64,000 nucleotides of DNA from Sagittula stellata E-37 (GCF_039724765.1 NZ_CP155729.1:1736001-1800000), one strand, 5' to 3'; shown: positions 24,931 to 35,900, counted from the stretch's first letter. The notes: generated by a model from the letters alone, not told the origin. A program made the numbers and translations.

Positions 24931-25857
24931 TCATTCGGCGGGCAGGGCCAAAGGCGCACGCATGGGACGGCGGGGCAGGATCCGGGACCAACGTGGGGTT
25001 CCCGTCTCCGGCAGGAGCGCGCGCAGCCGTCCGAGGGGGAGGTCATTCGACAGAAACGCAGCATACAGCGGGAAGACTCCTGCGCGCAGGTAGGGCGACC
25101 AGTGACAGACCAGGCGCTGGGGTTCCGCTATGGGAAATCCTGCGGCGCGCAGCGTCTTCAGGCTGGTCGGGTCGTCGAGTTGCAGCGTCACGAGGTTCGG
25201 CAGGCGGGGCGTGCCGTGGCCCAGCATCCGGTCTTGCGGAATGGTCGGCGGCACCAGCCGTTCCAGAAGGAAATCGTACAGGTCGTTCTCGCGGCTGGTG
25301 ACGTTCAATACCTGCGTTGCCTGGCCGGATGCGCCGCTCAGGGCCGAGCAGGCCACCCCGGCGTATTCCGCCGCAGCCAACAGGACGGCGCGGCTGACCG
25401 CGCCCGGATTGCCGTATCCGATGGCGGTCAGGGCGACACGCGCGCCCAGCGAATGCGCGACAAGGTTCACGGGCCGGGCGGGGGCGATGCGTCGGATCTC
25501 GGCCACGAGGCGCGCCAGTGCATGTCCGGCGACCAAGGCTTCGGCGTGGGCGTCCCAGATCGTGCCCCGTGCCATCCAACCGAAAGAAATGCCCAGCCCC
25601 TCGCCATGCTGTCCGCGCAGGCCGAGGTGTCTTGGCCAACTGACAACCCGGGGATCGGTGACAGAGGGCACACGTGCGAAGATCGTGCGATGCGGACAGT
25701 GCTTCGGGTGGCCGGGCAGGTATTTGTAGCCGTGCACCATGACGGTCACCGGCCCCGGGTCTTCCGCCAGCGCCCGGCGCAGGGTGGGCGACAGCGGCGT
25801 CGTGGCGCCATGCAGGCGCGGTTCGCCGTCCGTCACAGTGATGCGTAGCATTGGCAT
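24931..25857 (-). CDS. Alpha/beta hydrolase of unknown substrate
   Basis: A 308-residue predicted hydrolase with nucleophile elbow VAHSLGA and an upstream VTVMVHGYKYLPGHP segment resembling the oxyanion loop of DUF900-like hydrolases. There is no signal peptide. The protein is Arg/Pro-rich in its last 40 residues. It stands alone between a cation antiporter gene and the metZ riboswitch, so context gives no substrate. Confidence 0.75.
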   Translation of the reverse strand: MPMLRITVTDGEPRLHGATTPLSPTLRRALAEDPGPVTVMVHGYKYLPGHPKHCPHRTIFARVPSVTDPRVVSWPRHLGLRGQHGEGLGISFGWMARGTIWDAHAEALVAGHALARLVAEIRRIAPARPVNLVAHSLGARVALTAIGYGNPGAVSRAVLLAAAEYAGVACSALSGASGQATQVLNVTSRENDLYDFLLERLVPPTIPQDRMLGHGTPRLPNLVTLQLDDPTSLKTLRAAGFPIAEPQRLVCHWSPYLRAGVFPLYAAFLSNDLPLGRLRALLPETGTPRWSRILPRRPMRAPLALPAE

Positions 25858-25974
25858 GGCAGCGTCCCACTACATCTTGTGGATGACCCGTAGCTTCAGC
25901 CTGCGAAAGATTGATGAAAGCGCGGTGACCGCTCTGTGACGCTCTTGAAATGTGTCCTTAACGTCTCTATGCGT

Positions 25975-26106
25975 GCCCGCGTGGCGATTTGTTACCGGAT
26001 TGCGGGCCACGGCGGGCATCATTCGTGTCGGGCAGAAGTGTGAGGCGTTGCGTTTCGGCACTTCTGGTACGACGGACCAGACCTGTCAAAAGCCGCTAAA
26101 GAGGTC
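25975..26106 (+). promoter_or_regulatory. SAM-II-like riboswitch with an enlarged loop
   Basis: The leader of metZ carries the SAM-II pattern. P1 is GCCCGC-GTGG (25975-25984) pairing with CCAC-G-GCGGGC (26007-26017, one bulged G). Between the arms are GATTTG, ACCGG and ATTGC, and at the 3' side GCTAAA (26095-26100) followed by GAGGT, whose GGT can pair with ACC for the pseudoknot. Between P1 and GCTAAA there is a long insert (26018-26094) with its own 8-bp stem (26033-26040 with 26059-26066). Classic SAM-II has only a few bases there; I recall long-loop variants being described. It is expected to sense S-adenosylmethionine and shut off methionine synthesis. Confidence 0.8.
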
Positions 26107-26111
26107 AGCCG

Positions 26112-26148
26112 AAAGCCCCCTTTCGCTTGGCCGAAACGGGGTTTTTTT
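26112..26148 (+). terminator. Attenuator terminator of the metZ leader, with competing antiterminator
   Basis: CCCC-C-TTTCG (26116-26125) pairs with CG-AAA-C-GGGG (26132-26141), followed by TTTTTTT (26142-26148), 19 bp before the metZ ATG. An alternative hairpin pairs GGTC-A...CGAAAG (26103-26115) with CTTTCG...T-GGCC (26120-26132). That alternative uses the same GGT that closes the riboswitch pseudoknot, so ligand binding would free the terminator. Mutually exclusive folds are read directly from the sequence; the mechanism is inferred. Confidence 0.8.
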
Positions 26149-26166
26149 GTTGGAAGGATCAACAAC

Positions 26167-27342
26167 ATGGAACGCAGCAAACGCACCCGGCTCGTGCATG
26201 GCGGCACGAAACGCAGCCAATGGGGCGAGATGTCGGAAGCGATTTTCCTGACGCAGGGGTTCGTCTACGAGACGGCCGAGGCGGCCGAGGCCCGTTTCGT
26301 CAAGGCGGGCGACGACGAGTTCATCTATGCCCGCTACGGCAACCCGACCATGCGCATGTTCGAAGAACGCCTGTCCGGCTACCTCGGGTTCGAGGACGGC
26401 TTTGCCTGTGCGTCCGGCATGGCGGCGGTGAACGGCGCATTGATGGCGCTGACCAAGGCCGGAGACCACGTTGTCGCGTCCCGGGCCCTCTTCGGGTCCT
26501 GTCTTTACGTACTGGAAGACGTGCTGGCCCGGTTTGGCGTCGAGGTTACACTGATCGACGGCACGGACAACGCGGCATGGGAAGCGGCTGTTCGAGACGA
26601 TACGCGTCTGGTCTTCCTCGAATCCATTTCCAACCCGACGCTTGAGGTGATCGACCTCGCGCATGTCTGCAAGGTCGCCCATGCCAAGGGCGCGCTGGTT
26701 CTGTGCGACGACGCCATGGCAACGCCGGTCTATTCCTATGCCCGGGCGTGCGGCGCCGACATCTCCATCGTATCGACCACAAAGCATGTGGACGGACAGG
26801 GGCGCATGCTGGGCGGTATGATCTGCGGCCCGAAGGAACTGATCCGCGGACCCATCGAAGCCTACATGAAGCATTCGGGCGGCGCGATGAACCCGTTTAC
26901 CGCCTGGACGCACCTTAAGGCGCTGGAAACGCTCGAACTGCGGGTTCGCGCGCAGGCGCAGGGGGCAATGGCGCTCGCGGAAGCACTGAACGGCCACGAA
27001 AAGCTGAACCATGTCCGGTATCCGACGCACGCCGCGCATCCGCAGCATGAGTTGGCGCGGTCGCAGTCGGAGGCGGGGGGCACTGTATTGTGCTTCGACA
27101 TCAAGGGCGGCAAGGACGCGTGTTTTCGCTTCTTGAACGCGCTCGAGATCGTGCTCATCTCCAACAACTTCGCGGATGCGAAGACCATCGCGACCCATCC
27201 CGCGACCACCACGCACCAGCGTCTGCCGCAGGAACAGAAGGACATTCTGGGAATCACGCCGGGTCTGGTTCGTCTGTCCGTCGGGCTGGAAGACACAAGA
27301 GACATCCTTTCCGACCTGCTTCAAGCGTTGGAGTCTGCATAA
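26167..27342 (+). CDS. metZ: O-succinylhomoserine sulfhydrylase MetZ
   Basis: A 391-residue PLP enzyme of the Cys/Met metabolism family. The Schiff-base Lys is residue 206 in VSTTKHVDGQGRMLGG, and YGNPTMRMFEERL near residues 60-70 is the usual cofactor-phosphate region. It makes homocysteine from O-succinylhomoserine and sulfide in methionine synthesis. The sequence pattern favours MetZ over MetY. The SAM-II-like riboswitch and attenuator directly upstream place it under S-adenosylmethionine feedback, which supports the assignment. Confidence 0.93.
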   Translation: MERSKRTRLVHGGTKRSQWGEMSEAIFLTQGFVYETAEAAEARFVKAGDDEFIYARYGNPTMRMFEERLSGYLGFEDGFACASGMAAVNGALMALTKAGDHVVASRALFGSCLYVLEDVLARFGVEVTLIDGTDNAAWEAAVRDDTRLVFLESISNPTLEVIDLAHVCKVAHAKGALVLCDDAMATPVYSYARACGADISIVSTTKHVDGQGRMLGGMICGPKELIRGPIEAYMKHSGGAMNPFTAWTHLKALETLELRVRAQAQGAMALAEALNGHEKLNHVRYPTHAAHPQHELARSQSEAGGTVLCFDIKGGKDACFRFLNALEIVLISNNFADAKTIATHPATTTHQRLPQEQKDILGITPGLVRLSVGLEDTRDILSDLLQALESA

Positions 27343-27458
27343 AGTCGCTCTAAAAGTGAACCGGAGGGCGGTTAGACACGTAGACTAGTCGATATTGGAT
27401 TTTCCGCCGCGCAGACATAGGTTAGGCGGTGGAAGTAATGGGCAGGGGACAACCCTTC

Positions 27459-28559
<1,101 letters not shown>

Positions 28560-28583
28560 TCCGGACCCGGCAAAACGACCATG

Positions 28584-28611
28584 CGCCCGCCCTTCAGGCG
28601 GGCGTTTTTTT
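28584..28611 (+). terminator. Rho-independent terminator after folE2
   Basis: CGCCCGCC (28584-28591), a 5-nt loop, then GGCGGGCG (28597-28604) followed by seven T residues. Confidence 0.93.
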
Positions 28612-28728
28612 GCGCATTCGGCCATGTCGACCGGGGTGTTTCGCTTCGTCTACCTTTTCTGAACCGGAAAAGCGCTAGGTTGAGGCGCGTGGGAGGAAAC
28701 CAGCAACCGTTTGGAGAAGGTTTCCTGA

Positions 28729-28956
28729 ATGACTCGAGACAATGTGCAGCTCCGGATCGGGCATGTTTCTCTCTACAACAAGATAGACTGGTTTCTCGCC
28801 GAGCGCGGGCTTGGCTTTAATCCCGGCAGCCTCAGACGCGCCCGCCTGCGCCAGATCATCGAGTTGGAAACGCTCAGCGATTCCGATCTGGAAAGGATCG
28901 GATTGACCCGCGACGACATCCTCCCACACGTTTTCCGCGACCTGCTTCAGGCTTGA
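28729..28956 (+). CDS. Small DUF1127-like protein (75 aa)
   Basis: A 75-residue protein. Its C-terminal half, RARLRQIIELETLSDSDLERIGLTRDDIL, follows the DUF1127 pattern in which L-x-x-L-S-D-x-x-L-x-x-I-G-[LI]-x-R-x-[DE]-I is conserved. The N-terminal half is unrelated to that family as far as I can see. DUF1127 proteins of this bacterial group are small basic RNA-related proteins; this one is nearly neutral, so the same role is uncertain. ATG at 28729 follows GGAGAAGG. Confidence 0.7.
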   Translation: MTRDNVQLRIGHVSLYNKIDWFLAERGLGFNPGSLRRARLRQIIELETLSDSDLERIGLTRDDILPHVFRDLLQA

Positions 28957-29434
28957 CCCCGGGGCGCTGGCCAAGCACCTTGGCGGGACGCTTTGCGGGG
29001 AACGGAATGGACGAGCCAAAGGATCATCGCCTTCGCGGCACGTCCGTATTCGATCTGACGGGCGCGCAAACCTCGGTGTGGCAATGCTGTTCTGAAAGCT
29101 GCCGGACGCCGGCGGCCTTCGTGGGCGTGGCGATCTTCGGGCAAGCTGACGGGCGGTCGCGGGGGCACTACAATGCGACGCGCCTGCTCGGGTACATTGG
29201 GGGGAAGTTCGGCGGAGCCTCCGGCTTGCCGCCGTTCGACACTTGCGCCGACGGCGGGATAGCCCCTCATTTCCGGGGCACGCGCTTCTCCGATCCTGAA
29301 GACGGCAACCCAAAAATCGCCCAACACGACCGGGGATGCGCTGACCTCGGCCCTGCCGTGACAGGCCCTGCGTGAGCGAGAGAGCCATGCGGCCCAGCTT
29401 GACAGCGTCGCGCGCGCGCCCCAAGGCTCCGGTC
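28957..29434. other. Gap without a convincing gene before trkH
   Basis: A 478-bp stretch. Open frames exist on both strands (for example plus 28953-29375) but none has family resemblance, a ribosome site or an evident domain. The GC-rich end (29387-29434) may be a leader or an N-terminal extension of trkH. No repeat or RNA structure stands out. Confidence 0.4.
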
Positions 29435-30883
29435 ATGTTCGATATCCGTCCTGTCGCCTATGTCATTGGCCTGCTGGTGGCCGCTTTGGGCGCCTGCATG
29501 CTGTTGCCTATGCTTGTCGACTTCGCGGAAGGGCGGGGGGAATGGCATGTCTTCCTCGAAAGCGCGATCGTCACGATGACAACCGGCGGGTTGATCGCGC
29601 TTGCCTGTGCCAACCGTGTGCAAGAGGGGCTGACCATTCAGCAGACATTCCTGTTGACCACGGGTGTCTGGGCGGCGTTGCCGGTATTCGGTGCCATGCC
29701 CTTCGTGCTTGGCGCCACCGAAGCCAGCTTCACCGACGCCTATTTCGAAGCGATGTCGGGCATGACGACCACCGGCTCCACCGTGTTCTCTGGGCTCGAC
29801 GATCTGCCCAAGGGCCTGTTGCTATGGCGGGGCCTGCTGCAATGGCTGGGCGGCGTCGGAATCATTGTCGTGGCCATGGTGTTCCTGCCAGAGCTGCGTG
29901 TCGGCGGGATGCAGATCTTTCGCTCCGAGGCGTTCGAAACCATGGGCAAGATCCTGCCCCGCGCGACCGAGATCTCATCCTCCATCTCGACGATCTACAT
30001 AACGCTGACCCTGTTCTGCGCGATCGCCTACATCTTCACGGGCATGAACGCATTCGACGCGACGGTACACGCGATGACGACCGTCTCGACCGGGGGGTTT
30101 GCCAATTACGACGCCTCTTTCGGTGTGTTTTCGGGACCGGCGGAATATGTGGCCTCCGTGTTCATGATCCTGGCGGCCCTGCCGTTTGTCCGTTACGTCC
30201 AGATGATGAACGGCAACAACCGTGCGTTGCTGCACGACAGCCAGGTGATCGCTTTCGTGGGTGTGATCGTGGTGCTGTCCGTCGTCACGACGATCACGCT
30301 TCTGACGGTGTTTCCGCATCACCCGGAACAGGCCGTCCGTGAGGCGCTGTTCAATATCACCTCGATCATCTCAGGCACCGGTTATTCCAGCGTCGACTAC
30401 ATGAAATGGGGCGCCTTTCTGGTGGCGATGTTCTTCTTCATCGGGCTGATCGGCGGTTGCGCGGGATCGACGGCCTGTTCGGTCAAGATCTTCCGCTACC
30501 AGCTTCTGTTCGCCTCCATACGGGTGCAGCTGCGTCGCATCCGCGACCCGCATGGCGTCTTTATCCCGCGCTACGAAGGCCGTCCCATCGGTCCCGAGGT
30601 CATGAGCTCGGTGATGAGCTTCTTCGTCTTCTTCGTGGTGTCGCTGGGCGTGCTTTCGGTGGTTCTGAGCCTCCTTGGGCTCGACTTCATCACGGCGGTG
30701 TCTGCCGCGGCGACGGCGCTGGCCAACATCGGGCCGGGGCTGGGCGACCAGATCGGTCCCGCGGGCAACTTCTCGGGGTTGTCGGACGGCGCTAAATGGG
30801 TGCTGAGCTTTGCCATGCTCGCTGGCCGGCTGGAGTTGCTGGTCGTGTTCACCCTGTTCACCATCAGGTTCTGGAGAGGTTAA
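29435..30883 (+). CDS. trkH: Trk-type potassium uptake membrane subunit
   Basis: About 482 residues, a TrkH/KtrB-family potassium-translocating subunit with repeated M1-P-M2 motifs. Selectivity-filter segments are visible as MTTTGSTVF, TTVSTGGF, ISGTGYSS and NIGPG. It would bind a cytoplasmic TrkA-type regulatory subunit, not encoded here. Start chosen at MFDIRPVAYVIG, where the first membrane helix begins; upstream in-frame GTG 29372 and ATG 29387 would add a hydrophilic basic tail. Only one base separates it from the following decarboxylase gene, so the two are co-transcribed. Confidence 0.92.
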   Translation: MFDIRPVAYVIGLLVAALGACMLLPMLVDFAEGRGEWHVFLESAIVTMTTGGLIALACANRVQEGLTIQQTFLLTTGVWAALPVFGAMPFVLGATEASFTDAYFEAMSGMTTTGSTVFSGLDDLPKGLLLWRGLLQWLGGVGIIVVAMVFLPELRVGGMQIFRSEAFETMGKILPRATEISSSISTIYITLTLFCAIAYIFTGMNAFDATVHAMTTVSTGGFANYDASFGVFSGPAEYVASVFMILAALPFVRYVQMMNGNNRALLHDSQVIAFVGVIVVLSVVTTITLLTVFPHHPEQAVREALFNITSIISGTGYSSVDYMKWGAFLVAMFFFIGLIGGCAGSTACSVKIFRYQLLFASIRVQLRRIRDPHGVFIPRYEGRPIGPEVMSSVMSFFVFFVVSLGVLSVVLSLLGLDFITAVSAAATALANIGPGLGDQIGPAGNFSGLSDGAKWVLSFAMLAGRLELLVVFTLFTIRFWRG

Positions 30884-30884
30884 C

Positions 30885-32468
30885 ATGCGAACCCTTGGGG
30901 CGGAAATCAGCCATGCGTTGAAGGCGCGCGGGGTGGAGGTCGTGTTTGGCATCCCCGGCGTGCACAACGTTGAGCTTTATCGCGGGCTCGAAGAAGCTGG
31001 GCTGCATCACGTACTGGCGCGTCACGAACAAGGGGCCGGCTTTATGGCGGATGGCTACGCGCGGGCATCCGGTCGGCCGGGCGTCTGCTACCTGATCACC
31101 GGGCCGGGCTTCGTCAACGCGATGACGGCGCTGGGACAGGCCTACAGCGACAGCGTGCCGGTTCTGGCCGTGGCATCCTGCCTCGACGAAGTGGCGGCGC
31201 GGCGCGGCCAGTTGCACCAGATGCTGAACCAGACCGGGGCGGGGGCCTCGGTCTGCGACTGGTCGGAGGAGGCCCGTTCGCCGGAAGCCGCCTATGCCCT
31301 CATCGACCGCGCGCTGGGTGAGTTCGCGGCCGCGCGCCCCCGGCCCAAAGCCCTGCATGTGCCGATCTCGCTCCTGGAGCAGGCCGTGGCGCCTGCGCCC
31401 GCGCCCGGTGTGGCGACCGGTCTGCCCCAAGTGTCCCATAGCCGGATGACGGAGGTGGTGAACGCCGTGCTGGCAGCCGAAAGACCGCTCTTCGTATTCG
31501 GCGGCGGTGCGCGGGGCGGTGCGGAGGTCGCGGCGGATGTGCTGCGCATGACCGGTGCGGCCAGCTTCACGACGTACGCGGGGCGGGGCATCGTGCCGGG
31601 GGACACCCCTTTGCACTTCGGTTCCTCCCTCGCACGCCCTTCCAGTGCGGAGGTCTTTGCCCAGGCGGATCTGGTCGTGGCGCTGGGGACGGAACTGTCG
31701 GAGGTCGACCTGTGGCGAGACGAGCCAGGGCACAGCGGCCAGATGATCCGCGTGGACATAGACTCGGAGGTCCTGTCCGGCCTGAAGGCGGGCGACATGG
31801 CGGTCTGTGGCGATGCCGGCGCTCTTTTGCACGCGATGGCCGTGGCGATCCCGGCCCGGACAGAGGACCGGCGCCCGCGCTGGGATGCGGCGGCTGTCGC
31901 CCGGCAGCGCGCGTCATGGCGGGCGGAAATAATGTCGGAACGCCCCGGTATCGTCGAAGTTGCGGAGGCGCTTCGGGCGGTCATGCCGGACGACGCCATG
32001 ATCTATTCGGACATGACGCAGTTCGCCTACGGCGCGAAGGAGGTCTGGGACATGCCGCGCGCCGGACACTGGCATCACCCCTACGGATTCGGGACGCTTG
32101 GCTACGCCTTGCCGGCGGCGATCGGCGGGTCCGTGGCACGGCCCGGAATGCCCACCTGCGCCATCCTCGGTGACTATGGCCTGCAATACACCCTGCCAGA
32201 CCTCGGCACTGCCGTCGAACTGGGCCTGCCGCTGCCGATCCTCGTCTGGGACAACTCCGAACTGGGCGAGATCCGGGACGCCATGGTGCGCAGCCAGATC
32301 GCACCGAATTCCGTGGTGGCCCGCAATCCGGACTGGCTGGCGCTTGCCCGCGCGTACGGGGCTCAGGCGGTCCAGCCAGACAGCCTGACGGCGCTGCAGG
32401 ACGCCCTGACCGCCGCCTTCTCCGCCGATGGGCCGACCCTCATACGCATGACGCCGGCCATTGTCTGA
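30885..32468 (+). CDS. ThDP-dependent 2-oxo acid decarboxylase, AruI-like
   Basis: A 527-residue thiamine-diphosphate enzyme with the three usual domains. The N-terminal domain has the glutamate that activates ThDP in LARHEQGAGFMADGYAR, and the C-terminal cofactor motif is GDYGLQYTLPDLGTAVELGLPLPILVWDNSELGEI. The pattern most resembles 5-guanidino-2-oxopentanoate decarboxylase (AruI) of the arginine transaminase route, and also acetolactate-synthase-like proteins. GDY replaces the usual GDG at the Mg site, as I recall for AruI. Its start is one base after the trkH stop. No arginine:pyruvate transaminase gene is nearby, so the substrate is a moderate inference. Confidence 0.75.
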   Translation: MRTLGAEISHALKARGVEVVFGIPGVHNVELYRGLEEAGLHHVLARHEQGAGFMADGYARASGRPGVCYLITGPGFVNAMTALGQAYSDSVPVLAVASCLDEVAARRGQLHQMLNQTGAGASVCDWSEEARSPEAAYALIDRALGEFAAARPRPKALHVPISLLEQAVAPAPAPGVATGLPQVSHSRMTEVVNAVLAAERPLFVFGGGARGGAEVAADVLRMTGAASFTTYAGRGIVPGDTPLHFGSSLARPSSAEVFAQADLVVALGTELSEVDLWRDEPGHSGQMIRVDIDSEVLSGLKAGDMAVCGDAGALLHAMAVAIPARTEDRRPRWDAAAVARQRASWRAEIMSERPGIVEVAEALRAVMPDDAMIYSDMTQFAYGAKEVWDMPRAGHWHHPYGFGTLGYALPAAIGGSVARPGMPTCAILGDYGLQYTLPDLGTAVELGLPLPILVWDNSELGEIRDAMVRSQIAPNSVVARNPDWLALARAYGAQAVQPDSLTALQDALTAAFSADGPTLIRMTPAIV

Positions 32469-32531
32469 CCGGCGTCACAGCAGTTCGACGGGCTGATTGG
32501 CCGCGCCGCCGAGGCGGGGCCGCTCCTTCGA

Positions 32532-35500
32532 TCAGCCCAGTTCGGAGAGACGGGCCAAGGCGTCCTTGATCTTGGCTTCGTCGGCTTCTCGCGCAGCGAG
32601 GTTGTCGCGCGCCTCCTCCACCACTTCGTCGGGCGCGGACTCGATGAACTTGGGATTGTTCAGACGTCCACGCAGGCCGCCCAGCTCTTTCGCCAGCTTG
32701 CCAAGCGTCTTTTCGAGCCGTGCCTTTTCCTCGGCCACGTCGATGATGTCGGCCAATGGCAAGGCGAGTGTGGCGGCCCCCACGGGAATGGTGATGCAGC
32801 CCTTCGGGAAGGCCCGGACCTCGTCCATGCTCTCGATCCGGGCGAGGCGCTTGATGAGCACCTCGTTGCGTTGCCACGCGCCACGTTCGTCGTCGGACAT
32901 GCCATTGACCAGCGTCGGAACGTAAAGGCCGGCTGGCACGTGCATCTGCGCGCGGGCAGAGCGGACGCCCTCGATCAGCGCAATGACCCAGGACATTTCG
33001 GCATCGGCCTTTTCATCCACCGCGGCAGAGGCCTCGTAAGTCGGCCAGTCGGCGTGCACCAGCATCTTGGACCGCTCGCCCAGCGTGCCCCAAAGCTCTT
33101 CGGTGATGAAGGGCATGATCGGGTGCAGCATGATGAGGCACTGGTCCAGCACCCAGGCCATGGTGGCGCGGGTTTCTGTCACGACGGCGGGATTCTCCGC
33201 GTCGAACAGAGGTTTGGAGAATTCAACGTACCAGTCGCAGACCTTGCCCCAGACGAAGCCGTAGAGCGCCGAGGCCGCATCGTTGAAGCGGTACTCCTTC
33301 AGCGCGAGGTCGACGGTTTCGCGGACACGGGCTGTTTCGCCGACGATCCACTTGTTCACCGTCTGCTGGGCGGGCACCACCCAAGCCGGGTCCGCGGCGC
33401 TTTCGTGCGAGTCGAAGACGTGGTTCATCTCTGCGAAGCGACACGCGTTCCACAGCTTTGTGCCGAAGTTCCTGTATCCCGCGATCCGGTCCACGGACAG
33501 CTTCAGCACGCCGCCGATGGAGGCCATGGACGCATTGGTGAACCGCAGTGCGTCGGCGCCGTATTCGTCCACGATTTCAAGCGGGTCGATGACGTTGCCG
33601 GTCGTCTTGGACATCTTCTTGCCCTTCTCGTCGCGGACGAGCTGGTGCAGGTAGACGGTGTGGAACGGGATCTCGTCCACCACGGCAAGTTGCATCATGA
33701 TCATGCGCGCCACCCAGAAGAACAGGATGTCGGAGCCAGTGATCAGCACGTCCGTCGGGAAGTAGCGCTTCATCTCCTCGGTCGGTTCCGGCCAGCCAAG
33801 GGTCCCGATCGGCCAGAGACCGGACGAGAACCATGTGTCCAGAACGTCCGGGTCACGGAAGATCGGCAATTGCATCGGACCGTCGAAGGTGCGGATCGTG
33901 CCCTCGTCGGCCACGTCCATGGTCTCGCGCAGCTGGACCAGCACTTCGGCGGCCTCGGCGGCGTCGGCAACGACGCGGAATTCCGTGCCTTCGGCCGACA
34001 TGGCGACGGCCTTTTCAAGCGCTTCTGCTTCGGTCGCGGCGCAGATCGGGAACCAGTCTTCCTCGCCGGGGATGTACCAGACCGGGATCTGGTGGCCCCA
34101 CCAGAGTTGACGGGAGATGCACCAAGGCTCGATGTTCTCCAGCCAGTGGTAGTAAGTCTTTTCGCCCGACTCCGGCATGATGGTGATGCGTCCGGAACGG
34201 ACCGCGTCCAGCGCCGGGCCGACGACTTTCTCGGCATCGACGAACCACTGGTCGGTCAACATCGGTTCGATCACCACCTTCGAACGGTCGCCAAAGGGCT
34301 GCATGATCGGCTTGGACTCGACGAGCGGCACGAGTTCTTCTGAGCGATCCTCGCCGCCTTCTTCGGGAGCGACCGGCGCCTTGATTGGTTTGCCGAGGCG
34401 CGGATCGGTGGGCTCCGTCATCACTGCCAGACCCTCGGCGGTGATCTCCGCCACGACCTTTTCGCGCGCTTCGAAGCGGTCGAGCCCGCGCAGGTGGTCG
34501 GGCACGAGATTGATGAGGTCGGTCTCTGCCTCTGTCAGGGTCCGGTCGCCCTTGGCCACGGCCATGGCAATCTCGGCAGCCTCGGCATAGGACGCGCCGT
34601 CGTCACGCATGTACCCGGCGCGGTCCATCAGACGGTACATCGGAATGCCGCCGCGCTTGGCCACCTGGTAGTCGTTGAAGTCATGCGCCCCGGTGATCTT
34701 GACCGCGCCGGAGCCGAAAGTCGGATCAGGGTATTCGTCGGTGATGATCGGGATCAGGCGGCGGTGTTCCTTCGGTCCAACCGGGATCTCGCACAACTGG
34801 CCGACGATGGGGGCGTACCGCTCATCGGAGGGATGCACCGCGACGGCACCATCGCCCAGCATGGTCTCGGGCCGGGTGGTGGCAATGGAAATGTAGTCGC
34901 GCTCTTCCTCGAAGACGACGTTACCGTCCTCGTCCTTCTCGACGTAGACATAGGTCGCCCCGCCCGCGAGCGGGTACTTGAAGTGCCACATGTGGCCCGG
35001 CGTCTCGATGTTCTCCACCTCCAGATCGGAAATGGCGGTCTCGAAGTGCGGGTCCCAGTTCACCAGCCGCTTGCCGCGGTAAATCAGGCCCTTCTGGTAC
35101 ATGTCGACGAAGACCTTGATGACGGCATCGTGGAAGTTGCCGCGGCTGTCAGCCTCCGGCGCACCGGGCGCGCCGGACATGGTGAAGGCGTTGCGGTCCC
35201 AGTCGCAGGAATCGCCGATGCGCTTCATCTGATCGATGATCGTGCCGCCGTACTGCGTCTTCCAGTCCCAGACATGGTTCAGGAATTCCGCCCGGGTCAT
35301 ATCGGTGCGGCGGACGTTCTTTTCCGCCTTCAGCTTCTTTTCGACCTGAAGCTGGGTGGCAATGCCCGCGTGGTCCTGCCCGGGTTGCCAGAGGGTGTCG
35401 AACCCGCGCATCCGGTGCCAGCGGACGAGGATGTCCATAAGGGTGTGGTTGAAGGCGTGGCCCACGTGCAGAGCGCCGGTCACGTTCGGAGGCGGCAGCA

Positions 35501-35621
35501 TGATGCTGAACGACTCGTCGCGCGACTTGTTGGCGCCGGCGCGGAAGGCTCCGCTGTCGAGCCACTTGGCCGAGAGACGCGGTTCTGCCTCTGCGGCGTT
35601 GAATGTCTTTTCCAAAGGCAT
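32532..35621 (-). CDS. valS: Valine-tRNA ligase
   Basis: A 1029-residue class I aminoacyl-tRNA synthetase. The signature HIGH is HVGH in [14 protein letters not shown] and KMSKS is KMSKT in [20 protein letters not shown]1 editing domain and an anticodon-binding domain follow the catalytic core, ending with the C-terminal coiled coil ([19 protein letters not shown]). Length and layout are normal for ValS. The start at 35621 (MPLEKTFN) is chosen because the upstream frame runs through the sRNA array. Transcription probably begins in the 195-bp gap before the array terminator. Confidence 0.96.
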   Translation of the reverse strand: MPLEKTFNAAEAEPRLSAKWLDSGAFRAGANKSRDESFSIMLPPPNVTGALHVGHAFNHTLMDILVRWHRMRGFDTLWQPGQDHAGIATQLQVEKKLKAEKNVRRTDMTRAEFLNHVWDWKTQYGGTIIDQMKRIGDSCDWDRNAFTMSGAPGAPEADSRGNFHDAVIKVFVDMYQKGLIYRGKRLVNWDPHFETAISDLEVENIETPGHMWHFKYPLAGGATYVYVEKDEDGNVVFEEERDYISIATTRPETMLGDGAVAVHPSDERYAPIVGQLCEIPVGPKEHRRLIPIITDEYPDPTFGSGAVKITGAHDFNDYQVAKRGGIPMYRLMDRAGYMRDDGASYAEAAEIAMAVAKGDRTLTEAETDLINLVPDHLRGLDRFEAREKVVAEITAEGLAVMTEPTDPRLGKPIKAPVAPEEGGEDRSEELVPLVESKPIMQPFGDRSKVVIEPMLTDQWFVDAEKVVGPALDAVRSGRITIMPESGEKTYYHWLENIEPWCISRQLWWGHQIPVWYIPGEEDWFPICAATEAEALEKAVAMSAEGTEFRVVADAAEAAEVLVQLRETMDVADEGTIRTFDGPMQLPIFRDPDVLDTWFSSGLWPIGTLGWPEPTEEMKRYFPTDVLITGSDILFFWVARMIMMQLAVVDEIPFHTVYLHQLVRDEKGKKMSKTTGNVIDPLEIVDEYGADALRFTNASMASIGGVLKLSVDRIAGYRNFGTKLWNACRFAEMNHVFDSHESAADPAWVVPAQQTVNKWIVGETARVRETVDLALKEYRFNDAASALYGFVWGKVCDWYVEFSKPLFDAENPAVVTETRATMAWVLDQCLIMLHPIMPFITEELWGTLGERSKMLVHADWPTYEASAAVDEKADAEMSWVIALIEGVRSARAQMHVPAGLYVPTLVNGMSDDERGAWQRNEVLIKRLARIESMDEVRAFPKGCITIPVGAATLALPLADIIDVAEEKARLEKTLGKLAKELGGLRGRLNNPKFIESAPDEVVEEARDNLAAREADEAKIKDALARLSELG

Positions 35622-35815
35622 GTTGGGACCTCGTGTTCTTTGGGGTCTGTTACCGAATGGCGGCGGGAAGGGGAAGGCTTTGGCGTCCTGGCGCCGGTCG
35701 GGACGGACCTGTTTCCTTCGGAAAGGCGGCCCGCCCGCCCGGGCGAACCCGTTTCTTGCGGAACCGGGGCCTGAGGGGAAACAACGCAGAACCACATCGG
35801 GATCCGGCTGGCATG

Positions 35816-35847
35816 AAAAAAGCCCGCGGTGACGGGCACCGCGGGCT
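35816..35847 (-). terminator. Terminator of the ccaF-cuckoo RNA transcript
   Basis: On the minus strand AGCCCGCGGTG and CACCGCGGGCT form an 11-bp perfect stem (35821-35847) followed by TTTTTT. It closes the cuckoo RNA array and separates it from the valS leader. Confidence 0.92.
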
Positions 35848-35882
35848 GAGTATACGAGCGCCCCAGGGAGGAGGAGAGGGGC
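35816..35882 (-). ncRNA. Cuckoo (CcsR) RNA unit 5, terminal half-unit
   Basis: The last unit on the minus strand. A short GCCCC/GGGGC stem (35860-35882) presents a CTCTCCTCCTCCCT loop, and the usual second hairpin is replaced by the transcription terminator. It thus keeps one anti-Shine-Dalgarno-like loop. Confidence 0.75.
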
Positions 35883-35900
35883 CTCGATCCGAAATGGAGT

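Noticed and set aside
26086..27324. 412-codon minus-strand frame over metZ
   Set aside because: It covers the riboswitch terminator and metZ and has no domain support.
28953..29375. 140-codon plus-strand frame before trkH
   Set aside because: No ribosome site, no domain and unusual composition; it overlaps the possible trkH leader.
30810..30884. Upstream extension of the ThDP decarboxylase into trkH
   Set aside because: The ATG at 30885 gives the canonical N-terminus and sits just after the trkH stop; the extension would overlap the trkH coding end.
32871..35774. Two long plus-strand frames (490 and 426 codons) over valS
   Set aside because: Both oppose an essential gene with intact HVGH and KMSKT motifs and show no domain of their own.
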